This document shows positions 1 to 7,666 of a stretch of 11,007 nucleotides of DNA, piece after piece. The position numbers and the translations under genes were made by a program. How positions within the stretch are numbered: the first letter of the stretch is position 1; each line of letters begins with the position of its first letter. The notes beneath the pieces were generated by a model, which made no database searches, was not told the origin of the DNA, and saw nothing but the letters and a program-made list of their open reading frames with translations. Source of the stretch: Oehlia diaphana (Eukaryota; Glomeromycota; Glomeromycetes; Glomerales; Glomeraceae); contig QZLH01001069.1 of assembly GCA_003833135.1 (NCBI GenBank), forward strand, positions 33,697 to 44,703, in the 5' to 3' direction.

Positions 1-96
1 GTTAAAAAAAAAAATTTCTTAATATTTATATAAATTTCGAATCGATTCATACAAATTTTATTTTCCCCCGCAAAATCCAAAAAAAAAAAAAAAAAT
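1..96. repeat. 96-bp direct repeat, copy 1 (cut by the window edge)
   Basis: This stretch is base-for-base identical to 447-542, including an 11-A and a 17-A run. The similarity stops just after the second A run. Because copy 1 begins at the first base of the window, the repeat may extend upstream. The offset of 446 bases fits a partial tandem duplication of the DNA upstream of the gene at 696. Exact conservation of homopolymer lengths points to a very recent duplication or an assembly artefact. Confidence 0.9.
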
Positions 97-446
97 AATA
101 AAAAAAAAAATTTTTTTTTTTTTTTTTAAAAAATTTTTTAAAATTTTTTTTCCCCCCTCGAGGTTTTTTTTTTTTTTTTTTTTTTTTTACCTTTGATTTT
201 TTTTTTTCCTTGACCTTTTATTTTATTTTTTTTTTAAAAAAAATAAATAAATAAATAAAAAAAAAATCATTATTTATTATTTATTTATATTTATTTATTA
301 AAAAAAATCTTTTTTATTTTCCTCCTCTTTTTATTTTTATTTTTTTATTTTTACTATTTTATTCAATATTTATTTTCTTATCATTCCGTAATAAATACCT
401 TTTTTTTACTGGACACAATATTTGATAATCTCCAAACAAAGATTAA
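97..446. repeat. Homopolymer and AT-rich low-complexity DNA
   Basis: The stretch is dominated by A and T runs, including a 25-T run at 164-188, a short AAAT microsatellite near 239-260 and TTATTTATT-like words. A small C-rich island with CTCGAG sits near 153-163. I see no coding frame and no RNA gene. It separates the two copies of the 96-bp direct repeat. Confidence 0.75.
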
Positions 447-542
447 GTTAAAAAAAAAAATTTCTTAATATTTATATAAATTTCGAATCGATTCATACAA
501 ATTTTATTTTCCCCCGCAAAATCCAAAAAAAAAAAAAAAAAT
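447..542. repeat. 96-bp direct repeat, copy 2
   Basis: This is the second exact copy of 1-96. It ends about 150 bases before the start codon of the SPRY gene, so it lies in the region expected to hold that gene's promoter and 5' leader. It contains AATTTCGAATCGATTC and a CCCCCG word that stand out from the A/T runs on either side. Confidence 0.9.
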
Positions 543-625
543 TTCATAGAAAAAAAAATTTTTTTTTTTTTTTTTCTAAAAATTTAGTATCATTCTATTA
601 ATTCATTATAATCAATTTATCTGTT

Positions 626-653
626 ATAATAATAATAATAATAATAATAATAA
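626..653. repeat. ATA/TAA microsatellite in the 5' leader
   Basis: About nine TAA-type triplets run without interruption some 45 bases upstream of the ATG at 696. The same triplet, in AAT register, recurs inside the coding sequence as asparagine runs. Confidence 0.85.
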
Positions 654-695
654 CATATTATTATATTATTGTTTATTATTTATTTTTAAAAAAAA

Positions 696-1271
696 ATGTC
701 ATTCACGCAAATAACTTCTTCCATCTCTTCCATCACTACTTCTTTACCAACACCGATCTCATCATCATCATCTACTTTATCATCATCATCACCTTCTAAT
801 AATAAATTAGAATGTTCAATAAGTTGTTATATAACAACTGCAATAATTTTGGTTTTATTAATCGTTTGTTTAATATTATTAAGATTATCATATATTTATT
901 TACATAAAAGAAGAAGAACTTCTATTGTTGATATAGAAAGTAATAATAATAATAATAATAATAATAATATTGATGATGATTATGATGATAATAATAATAA
1001 TAATCAAATATTATCTACGACAAGATTGAATAGTTTAGAGATGTTTGATACAAGTGATACATTGATTATACCACAAAATGCCTTGATTAGGAATCGTCAT
1101 ACAATATCTGTTAGGACTCTTACTCATACAAATAATACTTCAAGTAATAATCTTCATCATAGTTTATTAAAAAGAGCAAAAACAACTTTATCAAATATAA
1201 ATATTATTATTCATAATAATAATACTAAATTAAGAAATGATTTTTTAAAAAATTTTTCATTAGATAAAAAA

Positions 1272-1302
<31 letters not shown>

Positions 1303-2714
1303 TTGAAATTTTAGTAGATAAATTTCCTTTACCTCCTCCTATTTCTTCTAATCCTATTGATAATATTAAAAATGATGATGTTGATTATATACTTGATGAA
1401 AATATTAAAAAATTTAATAAACCTTGGGAATTTGCTCCTGAAGTGGCTTCAAAAGAAATGAATACTATTAAAGTGATGAATGGTGGTAGGATCATTGATA
1501 TTAATCCTAAATCTTGGAGTAGCGTAGTAAAAGATGCTTGTGTACAATCAAATTATCCTTTTTATGTTCCTTTACCACGAAATAATAATAATGTTGAAGG
1601 AGAAACCATAAAGAATGATAAGAATGATAAGAAAGTTGACGATTTAATCGATGAGAAAGTTGATGATTTAATTGATGAGAAAGTTGATGATTTAATCGAT
1701 GAGAAAGTTGATGATGTAATCGATGAGAAAGTTGATCATGTAATCGATAAGAAAAAATTCGGAGAATCTATTAGTGATAAAATTAAAAAACAACTTCAAA
1801 AAAAGAAACGTTTACAACAATTAATTACACGTAAAAGTTCAAAGATTGAAGAAACAATAGAAGAATATAAAGACGGTGAAGGTTTTAATTATTTTGAAAT
1901 TACTATATTGGAAAAAGAAGATCCAAATACGAATATTGCCATTGGTGTTGCAACAAAACCTTTTCCTTGTTATAGGTAATTATAATTAATTTTATATATT
2001 GTGTATTATAATCATTATTGATGAAATTCATCACATAATTAATAATAATTTAATCACATAATTAGATTACCAGGTCATACCGAATATTCAATAGGTTATC
2101 ATTCAAATAACGGTCAAGTTTATCAAAATTCAATGTATAATGGATGGGATTATGGTCCATCATGGAATAATATTCATACAACTATAGGATGTGGTTATAA
2201 ACCACTTTCTGGTGAAATTTATTTTACCTTTAATGGTTTCATCTTGGGTACATTATTCACTACTGAAGTTGAATATGATGCTTTAAATGAAAAAAGATAT
2301 TATTTATTCCCTTCTATTGGTGCTAACGGTAAATGTAAAATCAGAGTTAATTTTGGTGAAGAAAAATTCGTTTATATTAACGAAGAAAATTTATTAAAGA
2401 ATATTGAAAAAAGTAATGAAAGTAAGGAGAATAATGAAAGTAATGAGAATAATGAGAGTAATGAGAGTAATGAAAGTAATGAGAGTAATGAGAGTAATGA
2501 GAGTAATGAAAGCATTAAAAGTGAAAATGAAAGTGTGAATGGGAGTGAAAGTGAAAGTGAAAGTAATTATAGCGATGATGAAAATATAATTTATATTAAA
2601 AATTCAGTAAATAATGATAATAATCCATTAGGAAAATGGAAAGATGTTAGGTTAGAAATAAATGAAAAAGAAAAAGTTTGGTGGAATACTACTACTAATG
2701 CTATCGTATCATAG
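696..2714 (+). CDS. Single-pass membrane protein with a SPRY domain (Ssh4/Ear1-like)
   Basis: This is a two-exon gene: 696-1975 joined to 2066-2714 gives 642 residues. A Ser/Thr-rich N-terminus (1-38) precedes a hydrophobic segment at about 46-69, followed by a basic stop-transfer KRRR, so the bulk should be cytosolic. A conserved pre-SPRY stretch begins with KPWEFAPEV at about 242. The SPRY domain spans about 399-530: YFEITI, then across the splice junction YRLPGHTEYSIGYHS, DYGPSW, IGCGY, IYFTFNGFILG and VNFG. In yeast, Ssh4 and Ear1 have this order and recruit the ubiquitin ligase Rsp5 to endosomal and vacuolar membrane cargo. The role here is inferred from architecture. I find no PPxY motif, which those adaptors use to bind Rsp5. 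Asparagine runs (83-91 and 193-202), an eight-residue repeat (313-352) and an NES-rich tail inflate the length. The start is the first ATG, just after an A run. SPRY identity is firm; the adaptor role is less so. Confidence 0.85.
942..968 (+). repeat. Coding AAT microsatellite (nine asparagines)
   Basis: Nine uninterrupted AAT codons encode Asn 83-91 just inside the predicted membrane segment of the SPRY protein. A shorter run of five Asn codons follows within 50 bases. Pure codon use suggests replication slippage. Confidence 0.9.
1272..1301 (+). repeat. Coding AAT microsatellite (ten asparagines)
   Basis: Ten pure AAT codons encode Asn 193-202 of the SPRY protein, preceded by lysine codons in an A run. 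It lies in the linker between the membrane segment and the conserved pre-SPRY block. Confidence 0.9.
1632..1751 (+). repeat. 24-bp coding minisatellite, five units (KVDDLIDE repeat)
   Basis: Five in-frame 24-base units start at 1632, 1656, 1680, 1704 and 1728, encoding KVDDLIDE with the last two drifting to KVDDVIDE and KVDHVIDK. They occupy residues 313-352, between the pre-SPRY block and the SPRY core. The charged, heptad-unlike octapeptide is acidic overall and is immediately followed by a Lys/Gln-rich segment (KIKKQLQKKKRLQQL) that may be helical. Confidence 0.92.
1976..2065 (+). other. Spliceosomal intron in the SPRY gene (90 bases, phase 2)
   Basis: The donor is GTAATT after ...TATAG and the acceptor is ATAATTAG. 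Removing it joins AG to A as an arginine codon and restores a continuous SPRY sequence (FPCYR then LPGHTEYS). If it is retained, translation stops at once at TAA 1977-1979, truncating the protein inside the SPRY domain. The downstream frame runs from 2066, well before the ATG at 2133, so that ATG is internal. Confidence 0.9.
2414..2513 (+). repeat. 9-bp coding minisatellite (NES repeat)
   Basis: This is a tandem array of AATGAGAGT/AATGAAAGT units encoding Asn-Glu-Ser repeats directly after the SPRY domain. It passes into an SES-rich acidic stretch. The coding strand is purine-rich and nearly free of C. The tail is probably disordered and acidic. Confidence 0.88.
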
Positions 2715-3409
2715 AACGAGGTAAATCCTAGTTAATTTTTTAAAAAAAATATTTTTTTTTTTTTTTTTTTTGTAATTATTGTATATTTTTATTCTCCCCT
2801 CTTCCTCCTCCTGTATTATATTATGTAAATATTTTATTATTATCTCACTTAATTATATTTACTTTGAGTAGTATTACCTGTTAGATATGAATAATTAATA
2901 GATTTAATTAATTTACTACTTGAAGAAAAAAAATAAATAAATAAAAAAAAGAATTGCATTAAAATATCAAAAAAAAATGATGCGTGCATTTCCCGATGGA
3001 CAGGATATATAATTCCGGCCAAAATTAAAAAAAGTTGTAAAGAACACGTGAGTTAAATCATGAAGATATAATTTAGGGTCGGATTCGTCAGGATAATAAT
3101 ATCTTAGAACATATGGTATTCATTTGTAATTTATGGTATTGTGCAGTTTTGTATTTATATTTGGGTAACGTTCAGCGAAGTAAATGTAAATACAACCGTA
3201 CGATATCTAGCGGGTAATGCAGATCATGCTTTACATAGAGTTATTACTGCAACTTTTTTCTTTCTTTTTATATTCTTATTGTTTAGAAATTAATTCCGAA
3301 TCTCCGACAATACTACCTTATAATTACTGTAATAATAATTTACTAGTATAAATAATACATATTGTAGTTATTGTATGTACGCAAATAAAGCTATTGATAT
3401 TTAATATTG
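2715..3409. other. Intergenic DNA downstream of the SPRY gene
   Basis: It opens with T and A runs and a C/T-rich stretch (near 2790-2810) that probably belongs to the 3' end of the SPRY transcript; no single polyadenylation signal stands out. An imperfect inverted pair (GAGTAGTA near 2865, TACTACTT near 2914) is weak. From about 3000 the base composition is more mixed but no frame reads as protein. At 3009-3023 there is a TATAATTCCGGCCAAA word that recurs with one change near 5278. Confidence 0.5.
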
Positions 3410-3761
3410 ATGATTCAACCATTGAGGTCCAAAGTCCAAACAAATAAAGGGCCTATAACGAATATACACGATAATATAGCGAATCTTGAAACGTGATACG
3501 GATTTTTGATATATGAAAAATTTTTTTTTTTTTTTTTTGTTAAATCGAACTTTACTAATTAAATTTCGTATAGTGAATCGGAGATTAAAATTCGTTATAG
3601 TGAGATATTCACTATATTGAGGTCTGAGGGTCATTTTATTATTTTATTATACAATTAAAAAAATCTGTATCTGTCATTATAACAAGTTATTCACTATATA
3701 AAAATTCGCTATAAAAAGGGTGAACTGTATTTATAACGGAATTTTTTTTTTTTATAACGAA
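3410..3761. mobile_element. Debris of pogo-like (Tc1/mariner superfamily) terminal repeats
   Basis: The motif TATARCGAA and its reverse complement recur: forward at 3454 and 3475; reverse (TTCRYTATA) at 3591, 3608, 3690 and 3705; forward again at 3732 and 3753. Read on the minus strand from 3727, the sequence begins CAGTTCACCC followed by TATAGCGAA, and a TA lies directly outside it (3728-3729). CAGT ends, TA targets and TATAACGAA-type subterminal repeats are typical of pogo/Tigger elements. I cannot find a matching left terminus, so this may be nested or truncated copies. A minus-strand ORF across 3401-3634 is built from these repeats and is not considered a gene. No transposase is present. 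Confidence 0.45.
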
Positions 3762-3770
3762 TGTTTTCTT

Positions 3771-3771
<1 letters not shown>

Positions 3772-3838
<67 letters not shown>
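3772..3838. repeat. Two long T tracts (26 and 34 bases)
   Basis: T runs at 3772-3797 and 3805-3838 are separated only by AAAAGAA. They could be slippage products or the A tails of minus-strand retroposed sequence. The DNA to the right shows no recognisable retroposon body. Confidence 0.8.
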
Positions 3839-3839
<1 letters not shown>

Positions 3840-4139
3840 AATACAGCAATTGAATATTAATTGAATATACCAAAGAATTATTATTTATACCGATTTTTTT
3901 TTTACAAAAAAATTTTATTAAATATATTCAAGAATATTTGTGAAATTTATTATAAAGGACTAACATTTTCTCGTTGTAGACTTGTAGTAAGTAGTAACCA
4001 CACGTTCATAGATGCGTTCGTATTTTTTACACTGCGTTTTTACTATACTGTTTTTTACTCTGATTGTTTTTTTAAAAATTCTGAAAGTCCAACCTGTTAA
4101 AACGGAATAAAACCTAGTAATAAACAACTTAATAAAGTA

Positions 4140-4313
4140 GAATTTTGTGGAGGAATACTTTTGATTTCGTATATCATGAGAGATCATCCAAAATACTGTA
4201 TGTCCGTCAATTCTTAGTACTTTAATTGCTTGTCTTCCAGACGAGTCAAAAAATCTCTTGTATAATAATGGAATTTTCATTTCAACACCTACTTCAAAAC
4301 CATTGTTATTTAA
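4140..4313 (-). pseudogene. Short coding-like fragment of unknown family
   Basis: On the minus strand the frame is open from 4313, and its first 55-60 codons have balanced, protein-like composition (FEVGVEMKIPLLYKRFFDSS, then GRQAIKVLRIDGHTVFWM). An ATG lies at 4280-4278, but the coding-like text begins upstream of it, so it is not necessarily the start. Below about 4140 the frame stays open to 3960 but reads as AT-rich noise (KFYFIKLFITRFYS). I do not recognise the family. It may be an exon of a decayed gene or a piece of a mobile element's protein. Confidence 0.28.
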
Positions 4314-4515
4314 TTATGCAGTACATAAACCTGTTATAGACTTACAGCGGCATTAAAGTATAGAATTTGTTTTGAAAAAATTTCTATTTTATGAACAAAA
4401 AGAATATTTATATAATGATATAATAATAAAATTTCATTTTTAAAATTTTTTTAAAATCACGTAATCTATTTATGTATCAATTTTTAATTACAGTATCTTT
4501 CTTAAAAATGGTATC

Positions 4516-4804
4516 GGGACATTTCGCCGAAAGTCATTTCGCCGAAAAATAATCTTTGGCCTGAGTTATTCATAATGTTACATAATGTTGACCCTATTTT
4601 TCAGTGAAATGTCCTTTCGGTGAAATGGATTTTGGTGAAATGTCCGTAACCCTTAAAAAATACTTAAAATAATAATCTATTTTGCGAAATTGATTTCGGT
4701 GAAATGATCGTAACCCTTAAAAAATACTTAAAATAATAATCTATTTTGCGAAATGGATTTCGGTGAAATGATCGTAACTCTTAAAAATACTTAAAATAAT
4801 AATT
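4516..4804. repeat. Inverted TTTCGGCGAAATG array with a 64-bp tandem repeat
   Basis: The left arm holds CATTTCGCCGAAA at 4520-4532 and 4535-4547. The right arm, from about 4596, holds the complement in degraded form: CAGTGAAATG, TTTCGGTGAAATG and TTTTGGTGAAATG. Arms 4516-4550 and 4596-4629 can pair as a hairpin with a loop of about 45 bases. From 4637 a 64-base unit repeats: 4637-4700 and 4701-4764 differ at three positions, and a partial third copy runs from 4765 to about 4804. Each unit carries TTTCGGTGAAATG at its junction. The arrangement looks like the terminal or subterminal array of a non-autonomous DNA transposon. No transposase is nearby. Confidence 0.7.
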
Positions 4805-5028
4805 AAATTTTTTATTATAGTGATACACGTTATCATTGTTTTTTGCGTCAATAAATCAATAATATGTTACTGTATTTTGTGGTTCGATACGTAATGCGAT
4901 CTAATTGGTTTATCGACTACTCAGCAATGATATAAATTCAAAATTTTTTATGCAAGTGAAATGTAAAAACCTTGCAGTCATATGTGTACCATATGTAAGA
5001 ATGAAAGAATAATAACCTCAATCATAAC

Positions 5029-5300
5029 TTAATGCACGCTGCGCCTATCGTAGGTCTCTTGAAATGTGACACATGATTTTTTGTACGGATCCCCAGCGTC
5101 CCTAGTTCCCGGTTTCAAGGATAATATTCTAGGTTCCAATTCAAGCCTAGGGACGATGATTTTCACAGGGAAATCAGAATGGTTTATAAAATGGTGATAA
5201 TTTTTAAAATTTTGGCCTGATTTAGGATTCGTAATAGCGGCCGGAATTTGCGAGTCGTGATATTGGTTGATCCCTTGTATAATTCTGGCCAAATCACAGA
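5029..5300. repeat. Relatively GC-rich patch, probable old repeat
   Basis: The patch is visibly richer in G and C than its surroundings. It contains CTAGG and CCTAG flanking TTCCAATTCAAG (5130-5151), GCGGCCGG (5237-5244) and, near 5278, TATAATTCTGGCCAAA, which matches 3009-3023 at all but one base. An ATG-initiated 87-codon ORF spans it on the minus strand (5292-5029). The translation has no domain I recognise, so I regard the ORF as incidental. A tRNA-derived SINE is conceivable because GGTTCCAATTC resembles a pol III B box, but there is no convincing A box at the right spacing. Confidence 0.35.
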
Positions 5301-6054
5301 ATTAACATCCCACAATATTAATTATTTTACACGTTCATCATTTACCATAAATAATGATAATCTCCTCCTTTTGTATTAAAAGGAATATATTTTAAACAAT
5401 AAAGAAGCATTTTGCAGTAGTTCAGAATTCAAGTATAAAGTATTGTTTCAAAGTTATGGATATTTTCATAAGTAATTTCTTAACAAACAATTATTTTGTT
5501 TTGTAAAGAGCACTTTGATCAAAACTAAACATCAGACGAAAAATATTTAAGAAAATTTAATTTATTCATATAAGGTATACTTGATTTTTTTTGTGTAATT
5601 CTTAAATTCTAGCTTGAAAATTATGGATAGTTTAATAATATCAAGACACATTTTTGTCCTTTTTTTTTTTACTTACTTTCAATGTGTAACTTGAATGCAT
5701 TAATTAATGCTAGCAAGAAACTTAAAAAAAAGTTATTCAAAGTATAAAATATTTTTACATTAATTTCATTGAGGCTAGCTTAAATAATTATGAAGTTATT
5801 TTTTGTTTTTTTTTGTGACAATACTAGGACATGTTCTTTTAGTAAAACTTTAGTGTTAATAAAATATAGCATTTTAATAATAGAATGTAGTAATTTATTA
5901 ATCCCGACATTGATTTTGTATATATAATATTCATGGAAGGTACGAAATAAATACTGGGTACGTTATTTCAAACGATAATTGGAGAAATATGAATACCAGA
6001 GTTAACAGCCAAGAGATTCTTTCAGGCTTCAGCATTGGTGCTGATACGCAAGTA
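5301..6054. other. AT-rich intergenic DNA, no gene seen
   Basis: Stops occur frequently in all frames. Related words such as AAAGTTATGGATA (5451), AAAATTATGGATA (about 5617) and AATTATGAAGT (about 5787) recur at roughly 165-170 base steps. The surrounding bases do not align well enough to call a tandem repeat. Confidence 0.5.
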
Positions 6055-6062
6055 TGTAGCAG

Positions 6063-6110
6063 CAGGAAGTGTGTGCAGACCAAAGTAAATCGCTCATAGA
6101 ACACTTCCTG
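6063..6110. repeat. Hairpin: perfect 10-bp inverted repeat; also copy A of a dispersed repeat
   Basis: CAGGAAGTGT at 6063-6072 is the exact reverse complement of ACACTTCCTG at 6101-6110, enclosing a 28-base loop. Its left part (6064-6092) aligns with 6553-6581 at 24 of 29 bases, sharing a GTGCAGAC core. Confidence 0.6.
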
Positions 6111-6184
6111 GTATGTTTATCTAATTATCTAATTGTTCTGCTTCGCCCTCTGCTCCTCAAGCAGCTACACGAAATTTGGGTCAC

Positions 6185-6660
6185 CTCTCATATACCCGCC
6201 ATATACTGTACCTATAGTGAGGTGCCGTCGGAATTGCTGAATTGAAATTAACGGCATCACAAAGTATGGACTTTACCATTTAAATATTTAACAAATCATT
6301 GAGACCAGCATTATAGATTTACGGATTACAAATTATATACGGCATAACCTGAAAAAAATATCTACTTACTTTGTGTATTGTGTAATTTTTGTATTTTGAC
6401 ATTAAATAATTACAGCGTTACAGCGATTTAATATATTACGTTATAAGCTTCATGTGCCGTAATTAATTCCGATGGTAAGTATACATATACCCTATATATC
6501 CCCCTCTCATATATCCCTACTATACACCACTATGTATCACCACCTTTCAAGTAGGGAGTGCGTGCAGACAAAGGTAAATTGGCAATCGGACGCGTTCTAG
6601 AAATAGAGAAATTCATCACTCTCCCACCATATACCTCTCATATACCACTCTCATAAACAT
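6185..6660. repeat. Dispersed CTCTCATATAYCC motifs
   Basis: The pyrimidine-rich word CTCTCATATA occurs at 6185, 6504 and 6635, with a shorter CTCTCATA at 6648, each among CATATACC-type words. Together with the duplicated GTGCAGAC segment this suggests that 6060-6670 holds two diverged copies of one repeat. No coding frame is visible. Confidence 0.5.
6553..6600. repeat. Copy B of the GTGCAGAC dispersed repeat
   Basis: The first 29 bases align with 6064-6092 at 24 positions; four of the five differences are transitions. The right half lacks the complementary arm that makes copy A a hairpin. Confidence 0.5.
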
Positions 6661-6784
6661 ACCTAAATGCACTCAAAATGCATCCACAAACTAATCTTAG
6701 AGAGACGTCTAATTATATTTTTTTGCTTACCTGTATAAGTGCATAGTGAATGTGCACTTAGAAGGTGTGCATTTATAGAGAGTA

Positions 6785-7666
6785 AAATATTCGGATAGCG
6801 ATTCAGAAATTGATTTCGAAACTAATTATGAAAAACATCAGAAAGTATGGCAGAAAGAAATTCAAACAGCGAAAGATATGTTTAAAGCAGACGAAACTGA
6901 TTATGTTTTCTCAACTTGATTTGCGAAGGTTCGAAGCTGAAATATATATATTGATATATTATTGGCAGTTACAAGTGAAGGAAACATATGATACTGGAAT
7001 GATTGAAGTGCGGGCTAAAGAGATTTTGAATGCAATAGACAATGATAAATTTCTTATAAGGGTAAAATTTATTTGGAAAGATAAAGATAATTTCAAAATT
7101 ACTGACAAATACGATCTCATTCGTGAATCAAAAAAATCTGATAAAAAAATATTCTTCAGGAGACCAAATATTATTCTTACAAAGAAAACAAAAACTTTTT
7201 GCTTAGAATCGCACCTAAAGAATCTGATTATAAATCTTGATGCTAATAAAGTTGTATATGAATTATATCGAATTCGAAAACTGGATGTAAATGATTAATG
7301 CCTTGTACACAACTGTGTAGCACAACAAGTAGTGGAGCATTTTGAAAACTCTAAGACTAATTAATATACGCAAACGATATTGATGTATGGAAGAATGAAC
7401 ATTCTAGGTGCTTGAGTAGAGGACGTAGCAGGATTGGAAAAAATACTCAAGCGACCAATCACGTTACTTGATATTACTCGTGGGACTAACTTTAATAATG
7501 GAAAATATTAACAGATAGGTATGAAGAAATAAGGACGGTAGTTCACAATGGCCTAGAAATCATCATTCCGAGGGATCGAATGGTTGGGTATTATAATAGA
7601 AAAGATATTAATAAAGTTCTTCAAGATCTACAAGTAGGCACAGTAAACATAATACATAACGTCTGA
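6785..7666 (+). pseudogene. Frameshifted pseudogene of an unidentified multicopy-type protein
   Basis: Protein-like text continues along the plus strand while the frame changes. 6785-6919 reads SDSEIDFETNYEKHQKVWQK and ends DYVFST-stop. From 6915, one frame over, LDLRRFEAEIY...YYWQLQVKE continues to a stop at 7296-7298. The same frame resumes as CLVHNCVAQQVVEHFENSK to a stop at 7362. Another frame carries IDVWKNEHSRCLSRG (to about 7420). It shifts to EDVAGLEKILKRPITLLDIT, which stops at 7509. The last part, RTVVHNGLEIIIPRDRM to TVNIIHNV, ends at 7664-7666. So there are at least four shifts and several in-frame stops. The longest uninterrupted part (to 7298) begins at TTG 6810 or, with a true ATG, 6828; neither looks like the original start. 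Resemblance to Rhizophagus repeat-family proteins, perhaps transposon-associated, is from memory only. Confidence 0.6.

Noticed and set aside
97..446. CRISPR-like or satellite array in the homopolymer region
   Set aside because: No regularly spaced repeat units; only A/T runs and short AAAT-type microsatellites.
2133..2714. Separate gene starting at ATG 2133
   Set aside because: The SPRY domain is continuous across the intron at 1976-2065, and this ATG is internal to exon 2.
3401..3634. 77-codon minus-strand ORF
   Set aside because: It lies wholly within the TATAACGAA repeat cluster and includes an A-run lysine tract; the translation reflects the repeats.
3861..4100. 79-codon plus-strand ORF
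   Set aside because: Composition is Phe/Tyr/Lys/Asn noise typical of AT-rich frames, and it overlaps better text on the other strand only in part.
5128..5152. tRNA or SINE with a pol III B box
   Set aside because: GGTTCCAATTC is only a partial match, the stem-loop around it has a 12-base loop rather than 7, and no A box at suitable spacing is present.
5029..5292. 87-codon minus-strand ORF with a true ATG
   Set aside because: No recognisable domain; the DNA looks like an old repeat sharing words with another non-coding site. Kept only as a repeat region.
5395..5900. Three-unit repeat of about 168 bases
   Set aside because: Only short ATTATGGA-like words recur; the intervening sequence does not align.
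6810..7298. 162-codon ORF as an intact gene
   Set aside because: Its first codon is TTG, protein-like text continues upstream in another frame and downstream past its stop, so it is the middle of a pseudogene.
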